Below are positions 21,965-33,420 of a DNA stretch of 64,000 bases, piece by piece. The notes under the pieces were generated by a model, which saw only the letters and a list, made by a program, of their open reading frames with translations, had not been told where the DNA came from and did not search any database. A program made the position numbers and the translations under genes. The stretch covers positions 20,503,713-20,567,712 of the forward strand of contig OZ020616.1 of the NCBI GenBank assembly GCA_963971575.1, in the 5' to 3' direction. The stretch is from Liopterus haemorrhoidalis. Taxonomy: Eukaryota > Arthropoda > Insecta > Coleoptera > Dytiscidae. The stretch's first letter is position 1. Each line of letters starts with the position of its first letter.

Positions 21965-23510
21965 TAAAAACTCGCTATGAAAACAACAGTATACAAACTC
22001 GACTATCCTCCACCTGTCAGTTTCTCAAAATCTCACTAGAGGTGCTTCAGTTATTGTCAGTTGACAATACCGAATCATAGTAAATGGTAAACAAAGCAGG
22101 ACGTGTGGTCACCTTAGAATTGCGGAGAATTTTAACCAGAGTTGAAAAACCATTGGCGGCGCTAGGTTTTCAAATTTGGGAGTCAGCAAGGGTCAGGGAC
22201 TCTTAGTGGGGGTACACATGTTTTTTATCAATATAAATATTTTTATTTTAAGATTTTCCCAATCATATCTGCAGGTTCTAACACTGGCTGTAGCGCTAAT
22301 AATGACTGACGGAAGTTGAAAACCGCTAATCTCAACTATTTTCAATAAAACTGCGACATAAAATCATATTTTTAATAAAAATAATACTTACCATAAGCTT
22401 ACAAAACAGATGTTTGTTATTTATGAATTTACGTGAATAAATATTTTGACAATAAGGAAATTATGATAACTCAGTGTTTATAACTTGAAGTACATAAATA
22501 GATACACAAAAAAGATTCCGTAAACAAAAACTAACAGATAAAACCGAGATAGCACTTAAATTTACTACAAATATTGTTTTTATGGTTTTATTTGTTAAAA
22601 TGAATTCATTTCATAGGAGTATCGAAAATAATAAATCGATTTTATTTTAAAACCTGACCTTAGAAATATAAATAATAAAAATCTATATAAGGTAACTATA
22701 ATATTTCATCACGATAACCACAAACGCGAACTTGATCTTACGTCAGTGACGTACCCAAGGGGCGTGTGTACCCACACCCCAATTCAAAGAAAACTTGCTT
22801 GGACCAAAGAAGAATTTTGATGTCAGTGGCGCAGCAAGGGGGGGGGGTCTCGGCCCAATTTTTATCAAGTATTATTCAATACTAGCAGATAACCCGGCGC
22901 TGCTCGGGGAGTTGAAGATAAAATTTGTTAACCACGGCAGTAATTTATTTTTAAATTACTTCGTTGTAAACAATATTGGCTTTTTTTTTTTCGTATAAAT
23001 AAACCTTTTTTTAACATTGTCTACTCTTCATAAAGGGACATAATTATTGTTCAAGTGAAAATACATCACTTTCCAAATATGTTTATTTATTTTACATCGG
23101 CCTATTTCTGCAACGAGGCTAATCGCCGACTTTCCAAATATGCTCCACCGAATTATATGAAAGGGAGCGTTGGTCCTTTTTCCCCCCTGACACATCGACT
23201 ATACCATTCGCCCAGTCAAATGATGTCAACTGTTTTAAACAACTAATTACTCGATTCAGGTAAGATAAAGTGGAAATCTGTCTTCGTTATAACCTTCATA
23301 ATGTAATTTTACAACGATATCTCAAACGTGGAATAGAGTAGAAATAGTAGAAATATAACAAAAAGAGTAGTTTTGGAGACAGTCGCGGTCTAAAAATCGG
23401 TATTTTGTTTTATTTTATAGATGAATGTAAATATCAATACCTTCTTAGGTATTTTTGAGATTATGATGTTTTACACACAAAAAGGAGTGATATAAGATGT
23501 ACTGAACAAC
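21965..23510. other. Repeat-derived DNA without recognisable gene
   Basis: AT-rich. Contains hAT-type end fragments (CAGTGACGTACCCAAGGGGC at 22746, CAGTGGCGCAGCAAGGGG at 22824) and a piece AATACTAGCAGATAACCCGG similar to the start of the repeat at 60530. Open frames are short and unsupported. Confidence 0.5.
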
Positions 23511-23513
23511 AGT

Positions 23514-24250
23514 GGCGTATTCAGGGAGGATACTGGGGGCCCTTAAGGTCCAATAAAAGGAAAATATAATAATTTTAACATAATCCTACAGCAAAATAAC
23601 TTATGCATTTTACAATATATAAGCTATATTTTATTATAATTAGTGTTGAAATTAACATAAAATGCAAATTTCCATGTTATTTTTAGGGTTTCGTAGGTAT
23701 AATCAAGAAATCCTTATACCGTCACATGAGTTCATTCGGTAAAAATTGTGGCCAAGCGGCTAATTTAGAGAAATGAACATAAGTACGAGAAATATTGAGA
23801 CTTCTTTATCCCGCGAAAAATATAAACAAATATGTATTTATCGAAGAAAAAAAGGAAAATTTTGTGAGGTATCAAATGAAAGTTTTTGATACATAGATTA
23901 ACAATAACTTTTTTTTATCAACAAATAATGGAATTATTATTTGATATAAACATCAATATCCAACACCAGGTGCGTCAAACTGATTTCGGTCGCGGTCTAT
24001 CTTTCATACAAAATGATAAGCAGTGATGGAACTTTAAATATCCCGAAGGGTTTCTTGAAATTTCTTATAAACGGGTTGGGGGCAAGAGAGTATATTTTAC
24101 ATTTTTAAATATATTTTTACCCTAAATAAGCTCAAGTATTTTTCATTAACGCTTCAGGGGTCACAGAAAATTAGGATGAGGGCCGTGCCGCAAATCTGAA
24201 AAATTTGATTCTGCCCTCCCCAAGACAAAATCCTGGCTGCGCCACTGGTT
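23514..24250 (-). repeat. Reverse copy of the element at 7145-7720, with CAGTGGCG-type ends
   Basis: The right end (CAAGACAAAATCCTGGCTGC then GCCACTG) is the complement of the left end at 7145. 23690-23790 is the complement of 7620-7720, including CCTTATACCGTCACATGAG-like and AAAATTGTGGCCAAGCGGC motifs. The flanking octamers do not match, so the boundaries may be rearranged. Confidence 0.7.
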
Positions 24251-24342
24251 GGTGTCATAAAAAATCGAATCGTGGTTAACCGTGATTTCAGTAGCGTCGC
24301 CGACTGATCTTCACAGGTAGCTATTGTGAATTGTGACAAAAT

Positions 24343-24760
24343 CAGTGGCCCAGCCAAGGGAGGGCCGAGGAACCTGCCCCCACCCAAGGAAGAGGAAATT
24401 TTTTTATGTAAATATATGTTGTGTTTTATATTTAAATATAGAAGATGAGGACCTTTTTTTTGGTCATCACTAGATTCACATTTTAGAAATGCGAATCTTT
24501 TTTTTTTTAGGTCATCACTTGTATTTTAGACGTGAGGACCTTTTTTTAAGGTCCTCACTTGTATTTTAGAAGTGAGGACATTTTTTTTAGATCATCACTT
24601 GTATTTTAGAAGTGAGGATTTTTTTTTAGGTCACCTGTATTTTAGAAGCAAGGACTTCTTTTTAGGTCGTCACTTGTATTTCAAAAGTGAGAACATTATT
24701 CATAATTTAAATAATTTCGTCTTCCGAGCCCCCTACAAAAAATTCCTGACTGCGCCACTG
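24343..24760 (-). mobile_element. hAT MITE containing a minisatellite
   Basis: Ends CAGTGGCCCAGCC and CTGCGCCACTG; flanking octamers gacaaaat (24335-24342) and gacataat (24761-24768) differ at one base. About 24430-24700 is a tandem array, roughly 35-40 bp per unit, built from AGTGAGGACC, a T-run and GTCATCACTTGTATTTTAG. Related arrays occur inside five other MITEs in this window. Confidence 0.85.
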
Positions 24761-24774
24761 GACATAATAATATA

Positions 24775-24890
24775 TTCTGTAACAAGGTTGGAATGAGAAA
24801 ATTCGATGCGAGGGGAACATTCCCAGCGCGAGCGGCAGGCGAGCTTGAAGAACCAGGACCATCGAATTTTCTCTTCCAACCGAATTACAG
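24775..24890. repeat. Short hairpin-forming inverted repeat
   Basis: Arms GGTTGGAATGAGAAAATTCG and CGAATTTTCTCTTCCAACC are nearly perfect complements about 55 bp apart. It directly follows the hAT MITE. Confidence 0.7.
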
Positions 24891-25027
24891 ACCCAACTTT
24901 CTCAACGACTACCAGAAAAAAAAAAGAAATTTAACAAATATATATTTTTTTTTAAATTTAATTTAATGGCTTTTGCTGCTGTGGCAATTAGCCAGGACAA
25001 TTTTTTTTATTTGAGTAAATTTCCATA

Positions 25028-25095
25028 TCTGAACGGGATTCGAACCAGAGACCATGTGCAGAGCACATGTGTTACCACTACGCTACGCCGGTCGG
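25028..25095 (-). repeat. tRNA-like sequence (probable SINE head or tRNA relic)
   Basis: The reverse strand shows an A-box-like TAGCGTAGTGG and a B box GGTTCGAATCC at tRNA spacing. The anticodon arm (ATGTGC/GCACAT) leaves a loop too small for a tRNA, and the acceptor stem does not close. I read it as a pol III-derived relic rather than a functional tRNA. Confidence 0.55.
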
Positions 25096-25870
25096 CAAAT
25101 AATTATTTTAACATTTTATTTTGACAAATAATTTATATTACATAACAAATTAATCAATTAATTAAACTTATTTTTTTATTTATTATTTGTTTAATTTTAG
25201 TTTAATTTTCCGCACATAGGCCACTATTTTGGTACTTTTTAGGAAGTTATGTTAGAAGTTATTAAATGTAAACATTTCATTAATTTTAATGTATCCCTAC
25301 GCGTATAGATACTGTTTGCACTACTTTTCAGCGCGCAGGAATGTATATCTTATAATGAACAATAACAAATGACAACAAGCATGGAATAGATATTCCATTA
25401 ATAGTAATGGAATGAAATACACGCAAAATGCATAAGAAGATAAGTGATTTAGAATAACATTCCTACTCTTGTGTTAGAATATTAACTTTCTCCACGACCG
25501 CTATAGAATTTACCAATTCTAAAACCAATTTTGACTACAGAAAGTTAATATTCTAACACAAGAGTTGGAATGTTATTCTAAAGCACTTATCTTCTTATGC
25601 ATTTCGCGTGTATTTCATTCCATCACTTGTTATGGAATAACTATTCCATATTTGTTGTATTTTGTTTTTGTAGGGTTACATAAAGATATATGCAACGTTT
25701 ACATTAAATAAATGCAACATAACTTCCTAACCTAAAATAGTGGCCGATGTGCGGTAAATTAAATTAAAATTAAACAAATAATAAATAAAAAATAGTTTAA
25801 TTAATTGATTAATTTGTTATGTAATATAAATTATTTGTTAAGATAAAATGTTTGTTAAAATAATTATTTG
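25096..25870. mobile_element. Long-inverted-repeat (foldback) element
   Basis: The left arm (CAAATAATTATTTTAACA onward) is complementary to the right arm ending TTGTTAAAATAATTATTTG; arms are about 330-390 bp with small indels. Both arms include CCACTATTTT...CGCACAT(A/C)GG-type sequence and the inner ATTCTAACACAAGAG block. The 45-bp centre (25493-25537) is an inverted copy of the DNA just right of the element (25875-25917). Confidence 0.8.
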
Positions 25871-26059
25871 TTATCAAAATTGGTTTTAGAATTGGTAAAT
25901 TCTATAGTGGTCGTGGAGGAAGAATGTGACGCGTTATTTGACCGCTGCCGGCTGTACTTCAACCCTGGGGCAGCAAGCAAGGTAAGCAGTGCATGGGGTG
26001 ATGTACTTTTCTGTCTCACTTATTTTAGGAAACTGTTTTCCTTTTTAGGGTTTTGTAAC

Positions 26060-28247
26060 TAGGGATGTTTCGCTACTATTGATACGATACCAGTAACGAT
26101 ATTTTTTATTCGATATCGCAATTTTAGTATCAATACTAATCTTCCGATACTGTATTAACCTTTATCTACTGAAAGTCTCAAATATGAGTCGGTGCTGGTA
26201 TTTATTGTTGACCGAAAGACTCGTATTTGAGTCACTCGTTTTTGTTTCATAATTCTAGTGTATATAGAACGGGCGCTAGCAATTTTTAAAAAAATGTTTG
26301 AGATTTCGCGCACCAGAGTCAAAATAAATTCTGGCCAGCAGAGAATACTACTGAAAATTAATACCGGACGTTAAAGTTTAATATCAGTACATTTGACTCA
26401 GTATCGTATCATTACTTTTTTTTTTGTTAAAACAATATCGTAAAATTTTTATTTACACACATATAAATATTTCTGTTATTATTATTTTTTTTCAATTGGG
26501 AACCGACACGCTCGAACACGCTGTCTGGTGGTCAAATATTGTACTAGACACTCTGGTACTGTTTGAACTTATTTCGTATGTTTTAGTGTTGAATTTTTGT
26601 TAGAATGTCGACAGAAGATGTAAAAAACTATAAAAGCAGAATACATTGTAGTGTTTTTGACTGTCATTCAAGACAGGACAAAGCATATTAACAGCTGAGT
26701 ACTAGAGCCAACAGCCACATTGCCTTGGATCACAGCGCCGCCATCGGTAATGTCACTATTCAATAAGAAACACTTCCAAAAATTGTACTCTTGTAAAAAC
26801 TGGTAGAAGAGGTACGCAATCGCAGTGACGCAGGACATAGTACGCCAAGAAACATACGTTGAACGGTTTAGAAGTTGCTGGCGTTTGGCGCCTTTTTTCT
26901 CTACGTTTGAAGTTATGAAATGTTATTGGTTATTTTTATATTCTACTTAAAAATGTAGACCAAGAAGCAAAGTATGGACCTATTTTACTAAAATAGACCA
27001 AGAAATTTTCTCGGTGCTTGCAATGAAAAAGAGTGGAGTGTTTAATTCTATTTTAAACAATCACTCAGATCTATAGGCTTCAGCAAAAGTTCATATACAT
27101 ACCAGTTTTACAAGTGAAAGATCGGAAACCCTTCGTAAAATGTTTATTAGCTATTATCGTTTACCTAATTCTGCTATCCTAGATTTTTACTAATTAAACC
27201 TAAGCTAATTACCTAGTTTTTAGGTATACAATACATTATTTTCCCTCAAATATTAGTCCATTAAAAATAGTGTAATAAACTCTAGTAAATATGATCAATT
27301 TAGGTAATTAGGTTAAGTTAGTTAGAAAAATCTAGAAGAGCAGAATTAGGAAAATTTGCAAAAATGGTGTGTATATGAACTCTTGCTAAGCTTCATGGCC
27401 TCGTCTAGCTCTTCTCTTCATGAACACCTCTTATTTATTTGTTCTTCCATGAACGAATCTTCATTGCCTACGTTGTTTGATGACTGTTCGTTGCTACAAG
27501 TATCGATATTCAATACTATATGCTTTCTCTGTCTATATCATTATAATTATTTACATACCCATAGTAACGTATAGTGACTCAAGTTGACAACTAACCTTCA
27601 AAATTATTTGAATAAAAAACAAAGCATTAGAAAGAAACGGTATGATTCGCAGATATCTTTACTAATTAGAACCCGAAAATAAATTTACAGCAGTACTCAA
27701 ACAAACAAAATTATTAATTTTAAGGTAATAATTATAAATAAGAAAAAATTTATACTCATACGTAAATTTTGGATTATAATTTGTTGTTTATTCCAGCAGA
27801 TTTAAAATTAAAGTTTGCGAATTTAATAATTGGCCGCAAGCCATATTTTAATTAATATTTATTACCAGACACTGACAGTTAAGACAAAAAACAAAAAACA
27901 TTTTTAAAATCGCTGAAAAATGGTAACTAGATTATTATATGAATGCACTACTTGATACATACATGTAACAGTCACAATTTATTCTTACCTAGGTCATCTG
28001 TCACTTTTCAGTCGTATATACTACTTTAATGCCCATACTACTTTAATCTATTTATTATTTTAAAACAATTAGATCATTATAAGAATAAAAAAAAATTTTT
28101 TTTAAATGTTTTATAGAAAATGTATTCATTTTCCTTTCGATACTTCAAAATATCGATTTTTTTTCGATACTATATAGGTATCGATAATTTTTATTCGATA
28201 TTATCGGTTCCCAAATATCGATACTTTCTCAGAATCGCATATTCCTA
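26060..28247. mobile_element. hAT-like element (2.2 kb) with TATCGATA-rich ends
   Basis: Ends TAGGGATG and its counterpart (CATATTCCTA) are imperfectly inverted. Octamers tttgtaac (26052-26059) and tttgtgac (28248-28255) differ at one base. The first and last 130 bp are crowded with ATCGATA/CGATAC motifs in both orientations. The interior includes the THAP-linked repeat (26503-26765) and an inverted pair around 27150-27350. No transposase is readable. Confidence 0.75.
26503..26765 (+). pseudogene. Repeat with a truncated THAP-like reading frame
   Basis: A 260-bp repeat also found at 7793-8048 and 42466-42728. In this copy an ATG at 26606 opens MSTEDVKNYKSRIHCSVFDC then HSRQDKA, the start of a THAP zinc finger (C-x4-C), and stops at once. 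The other two copies have lost this frame. Confidence 0.5.
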
Positions 28248-28269
28248 TTTGTGACTACGACCACCAAAA

Positions 28270-28905
28270 AAAACATATAGGAAAAATACTGAGAGTTCAA
28301 AAAAACGCATCCCGAGATAAATATCAACAAATATGTATTTAATAAAAAAAAAATATTATTTTTTAAATTTTGAGTGGCGTATCAAATGAAACATCTTAAT
28401 AGGTGGATCAACAAATTTTTATTTTTGAAAAATCCTTTTTTATGGAATTTTCGGCAAAAATGACAAAAAACTTTGGTCCCCCACTCTCAGTAAGGTTGAT
28501 CTAAAAATCTGAAAAAAAAAAAATTCCATAATGTACATTGATAGGAACCGGAATAGTTCAACAGAAATTTTTGATCAGATTTGTTTGTCGATTATTTTTA
28601 AATGTATTGTGAGGTATCAAAAGAAAGCTCTTAGAACGTAGATTAAGGAACGAAAAGTAGTTTTTTAAGGTTCGTTTTCTTTTGACACGATTTTAGCCAA
28701 AAATGAGCTAATAAAGTTCTTGTCCCACACCCTTTTACCCAAAGGACTTCCACTAAAAATCTGGAAAATTTATAGATAATGTACATAAATCTGGGCCAGA
28801 AACGTACGAAAGGAATTTTTGATCAGATTGCCTTTTTGGAAAAAATTGTAGTTTTTGTGTTTTTGATAAAATTAATTATTATTTTAATTAATGGCTAAAT
28901 TATGG
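28270..28905 (+). repeat. Repeat made of two diverged ~240-bp modules
   Basis: Each module runs from GGTATCAAAWGAAA through TGTCCCACACC-like and CTAAAAATCTG-A to GAATTTTTGATCAGATT. A paralogous block lies at 38465-39075. No ORF. Confidence 0.65.
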
Positions 28906-29082
28906 CTAATAATGTTATGGATATTTTGTATTTTTAGCAAAAGTAGTATATGGCTTCTTTTGAAATTAAAAATACACCTACCCCCCCGATTTGCACGGTT
29001 TCTTTTTTTACACGATTTCGCTTTTACACGGTTTTTAAAAAAACTGGTAAAAGTGTATATTTTGGCTGCCTACATATTTCTA

Positions 29083-31239
29083 CATTTTTAGGGTTTTGTA
29101 GGTACCAAAAAACCCTTATACCGTCATTTTGTCATCTGTCTGTCTGTCTATCTGTCTGTTCGGTAAAAATTGTAGCCAAACGGCTAGACCTAGAGAGTTG
29201 AAATTTGGCATGCTTATACAACTCATCGACCCTCACATAGGAAAAATACCAAAATAATTTAAATTTTGTGTAGGATATCAAATGAAAGCCCTTAGTACAT
29301 AGATTAACGATCAAAATTTTATTTTTGCAAAATAAATTATTTTGACGCGATTTTTACCAAAATTGTAAAAAAAAAATTGTCCCACACCCTGTTGCCCAGA
29401 TGGTTTAAACTAAAAATCTGAAAACATTCTAAGTAATGTAACCATTTGTGTGAACCGGAATAGTACAACAGAAATTATTGATCAAATTATGTTTTCGGAA
29501 AATAACGCATTTTTTTTTTTGTGCTTGACCATGTCAAATATTTAATGATGTTATGTAGTACAGTAAGCAGAGCGCTTCGATGCTGTAATGCTTAGAATAC
29601 TAGCATTTTAATTTGCAAACTCGAGTTCAATCCGGCCTCGAGGCAATTTCATGTTTTCTGTTTTTTTTTGCATTTTTATTTTGTTAAAATTATTTTTTCA
29701 AAATTCTAGTTATATTTGGGCAAATATTGTATTTAATTTTTAAAAACGTAAATTTAATAACCAGTGGAAATTGTTGTAATTGAATACTCTTGGACTTACA
29801 GCTAAGTAACTTATATATAATACCATGGATACAAGTAAAAAAATAAATTATATGTTATGTCATGTGTTATACTGTCTGTATCATATTAGTGCCTAAATAT
29901 ATTACTGCTATACTGCTATTTATATTCCTATAAATACACGAAATCAGAAGGGCGGAGCTTATGACTAAAACAACCAATGGAAGCCATAAGCGCAGTTTTC
30001 AAAATCTTATTGAACCTTGCTATATAAAAAAATACGGCACATATTTAGAAACCTACATATAGGTATTAGGCATTCGAATTAAAATTAACAAAAAAAAAAT
30101 ATTTTGACACAAAATTTGTTTTAGCATCCCAAATAATCATTATTCACTTACTAAATACCTGCGAAACCCTGAAATGTGTGAAAATTCATACTTCACTTCA
30201 ATTTTTGAATTCTATTCTTTTCGTAACACTGGTATTAAATCTAAAAATTGATGTGAAGTGTGAATTTTCACACATTTCAGGGTTTTGCAGGTATTCAGTA
30301 ACTGAATGATGATTATTTAGAATGCCAAAACAAATTTTATGTCAAAATATTTTTTATGAATTTTAATTCGAATGCCTAATACCATTATTTAAGTTTCTAA
30401 ATATGTATGTGCAGTATTTTTTTTTACATAGCAAGGTTCATTAAGATTTTGGAAATTGCGCCTATGGCTTCTATTGGTTGCTTAAATCATTATCCCCGCC
30501 CTCTGATTTCGTATACATCAAACATAGCATTAAATTATAATTTCAACACTTTCCATTGGTTATTAAATTTACGCTTTTAAAAATTAAATGCAACATTTAC
30601 CAGAATGTAACTAGAATTTTGACAAAATAATTTAAACAAAAGAAAACTGCAAAAAAAAAACAAAAAATTTAAAACTGACAGGATTCGAACTCTAGTTCGC
30701 AAGTTACCTGTTTAGCAAATTAGAAAACCAATAACTAAACGCACATCGCTATGAGCACTGGCTTATCTACTGGGTTACATAGCGAATTAAAATATTTAAC
30801 ATATTTTGGTTAAAAACACAAAAAATGCATTATTTTCCGAAAACATAATCTGATCAAAAATTCCTGTTGTACTATTCCGGTTCACACCAATGTACATTAC
30901 TTCGAATTTTTTCAGATTTTTAGTTTAAACCATCTGGGCTACAGGGTGTGGGACAAAAATTTTTTTGCACAATTTTGGCAAAAATCGCTTCAAAATAATT
31001 TATTTTGAAAAAATTAAATTTTGATCGTTTATCCCCGTACTAAGGGCTTTCATTTAATACCCTACCCAGAATTTAAAAAAAATATTTTTTTTTTCGATGA
31101 GCACATATTTGTTTATATTTTTAGGGGGATATGTTTTTTAGATGTTTTAGTATTTTTCCTATGTGCGGGTCAAAAAGTTGTACAACCTTGCCAAATTTCA
31201 ACTCTCTAGGTTTAGCCGTTTGGCTACAATTTTTACCGA

Positions 31240-31277
<38 letters not shown>

Positions 31278-31330
31278 GACAAAATGACGGTATAAGGGTT
31301 TTTGGTCATACCTGCAAAACCCTAAAAATG
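29083..31330. mobile_element. Large palindromic element with ~1.1-kb arms
   Basis: Both ends read inward CATTTTTAGGGTTTTG(T/C)AGG, then TTATACCGTCATTTTGTC, GTCTG repeats and GTTGAAATTTGGCATGC. The arms remain complementary to the centre, with CACTTACTAAATACCTG and AACCCTGAAATGTGTGAA meeting at about 30196-30240. Each arm holds one ~230-bp module (GGATATCAAATGAAAGC to TTGATCA-AAT) and a tRNA-like B box (GAGTTCGAATCC or GAGTTCAATCC). Single-arm copies lie at 39830-40810. No protein is encoded. Confidence 0.8.
31238..31276 (+). repeat. (GACA)n microsatellite
   Basis: About nine GACA units inside the palindrome arm. The complementary GTCT run is at 29138-29160. Open frames through it are low-complexity artefacts. 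Confidence 0.9.
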
Positions 31331-31383
31331 GGGATTCCCTATTTTGTATGCACAATAAAATTTTCTGTTCATGTCATCTAAAA

Positions 31384-31680
31384 ATAGAGCCTGAACCAGA
31401 TGCATTCACAACAAAAGTCATCCGCGTAGGACTAGAATTAGGGCGAAAATTAGGTAATCATTTCCTACAAAATGACCCGAATGTTGAACGAGTTCTCCGA
31501 TTCCAAAGAGATATTAATAAATGTTTAACCCAATATGAGGAAGTCTATAAAGATAAAACCAAAAATCAAACACAATTATTAATTACGCATTTCATTACCT
31601 ACTTAAGTCTCGCTGATCTGAAATTCTCCCTAATTCTTCAACTATCATACCAGAATCGCACCAAGTATTACTCCGAGTGA
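31384..31680 (+). pseudogene. Tigger/pogo transposase C-terminal fragment
   Basis: About 97 codons to TGA: TTKVIRVGLELGRKLGNHFL, NDPNVERVLRFQRDINKCLT, QYEEVYKDKTKNQTQLLITH. This matches the C-terminal tail of Tigger/jerky-type transposases (LG..F...DPN.ERSLKF.R.L..C...Y.EIYKE). It lies 248 bp before the right terminus at 31928, so it belongs to that element and is not a host exon. Confidence 0.75.
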
Positions 31681-31934
31681 TGTCAGTGTCACCATACCAA
31701 TCAGGAAGAAAAGATAAAACTACAAAAAAACAATAGTCTATGAAACTGATTGCAGTAATTGCATTTGCCGTTAAATTTTTGTAAGGAATTTATTGTAATA
31801 AATTACTAAATTATTCATATTTTAGTTTTTTTTTTTCGACTTACACGGTTTTACGTATCAAAATCCACGATTTCGATTTACACGGTTTTCTGAGGAACTT
31901 ATCTTCCGTCTAAATCGGCGGATAGGTGTATAAT

Positions 31935-32605
31935 AAAAAAAAAATAACATCTGAGAATCTAGTTCATGTGTATAATGAGCCTACAGTCGTAATTCAACCA
32001 GTTGTTTGAATTATTTTAGTTTTTTAAACAAGAATAAATCATTTTTAGTAGTTAAATATTTATAAAACAAATAACACATCTAATATATAAAGGGAAAAGT
32101 TTGTACATACGTACATTTCTGTGTGTTGTGTGTGGGAATGTTACGCTGCTTCGTGTCAACTCGTAAGATTTCGTTAGAACGACCTTCTCTTCTGAATGAG
32201 CTGGTACACGTTACACGTAACAGTTGATGAGTAGAGATTGTACGTAGGTTACGTCCATTGTTAAAACCCTACATAAAACTATTTTGATAAATCAAACGCT
32301 CGTAAATTATATTCCATAAAATAAAAGTTTTTAAACTTTTTTTAATGTAAATATCGTTCAAGAAACTTTTTCTCCCGGGTATCGCAGGGTATCTCTGCTA
32401 GTTGTTAATAATAAGAAATACTTTTTTGAAAAAAATTAAGTCAATAAAAAATTAATTAAATCCAAAAAAATTAATAAATATATTTATTATTAATTTAATG
32501 AAGACATAGATACGAAGCAAATTCCGAAAAAATAGCTAGGATTTTTTTATTTAAATTTTGATGTGATGAAATATTCGCAAATTATTTAAATTTAGTTTAA
32601 AAAAA
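31935..32605. other. AT-rich DNA without recognisable gene
   Basis: Includes TAATATATAAAGGGAAAAGT and CCCGGGTATCGCAGGGTATC stretches that look repeat-derived. Nothing codes. Confidence 0.4.
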
Positions 32606-32618
32606 AAAAAATGGAAGC

Positions 32619-33153
32619 TCTAAAGCCGCATTCAGAGCTTTTAAATTAAGTTTGTTATATGGTAAGACGTACAACCGTTCAGACCTCTAAATTTAATACG
32701 TTGTTCGTTGTGTATTGTGAATAAATTTCTAAACTTATAGCTAGTGAGATTTTAATGAGACAGATATATAAACACATTGGCTATCTCAGTCTATCACAGA
32801 CATCGTAGATAATGTATGCCTTTACATAACCTAACAAAATGTCATCATTAACAAATCTTGCTGAAAATTACAAAGACGAACAGTAAATATGATTAATTTA
32901 GGTAATTAGGTTAGGTTTAGTTAGTTAAAATCTAGTACAGCAGAATTATAAATACGGTAATAAATAATAAGCATTTTACGAAGGCATCGTACTTGGTTTA
33001 AAGACACACAGATGTCGGGCTATTCGTAACGCACTAATTTGTATCAGCTGTAAACGCCACATACAACGTTAAAACAATGTATAAAAACATAAGTCACAAC
33101 GTAACAACGAACAGTCTACAACGTGTTAATTTAAGGAGCTCGGAATTCGGCTT
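32619..33153. mobile_element. MITE with TAAAGCCG ends
   Basis: Inverted ends AAGCCGCATTCAGAGCT and (complement) AAAGCCGAATTCCGAGCT, followed inward by TTAAATTAA on both sides. The target duplication is ambiguous because the end and target overlap (CTAAAG/CTTTAG). Resembles the PIF/Harbinger-like MITEs at 15008 and 35990. Confidence 0.55.
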
Positions 33154-33420
33154 TAGTACTCAAATAAAGAATAAAAATGATTATCAAAAAAATATTCTTA
33201 GACATCTAACATTCTCTTGGCTTCTTACACTTATTTAATACCTACAAAACCCTGAAATGTGTGAAAATACACATTTTTTTTTTTAGTATTTCGTAGGTTT
33301 CACCATGAAACTCTTATACCGTGTGTACTTATATGTATACAGTGTGCCCGTTTTTCCAAACCTTATTAAAAAAAAAATTGTTTTCACTGTCACTGGTTTT
33401 TTTATATGGCGGGTTTTCAG

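Larger units (their letters stand above)
28975..31928 (+). mobile_element. Tigger/pogo-like transposon, split by a 2.2-kb palindrome
   Basis: Inverted ends CACCTACCCCCCCGATTT and (complement) CACCTATCCGCCGATTT abut TA (28973-28974, 31929-31930). Both carry the ACACGGTTTT/GATTTACACGG motifs typical of Tigger termini. The transposase tail is at 31384-31680. The palindrome 29083-31330 interrupts it near the left end, and most of the transposase is missing. Confidence 0.75.

Noticed and set aside
23514..24250. Complete hAT element with target duplication
   Set aside because: Both ends are CAGTGGCG-type, but the flanking octamers differ completely, so I list it only as a repeat copy.
24343..24760. 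CRISPR-like spaced repeats
   Set aside because: The units are degenerate, contain homopolymer runs and lie within a hAT MITE with a target duplication; spacers are not unique.
25028..25095. Functional tRNA gene on the reverse strand
   Set aside because: A and B boxes are good, but the anticodon arm does not leave a 7-nt loop and the acceptor stem does not pair.
29132..31381. Frames with SVCLSVCLSVC or TDRQTDRQTDR repeats
   Set aside because: They are translations of the GTCT/GACA microsatellite within the palindrome.
31384..31680. Terminal exon of an unknown host gene
   Set aside because: It has an AG before it and a clean stop, but the residues match Tigger/pogo transposase tails and Tigger-type ends lie on both sides.
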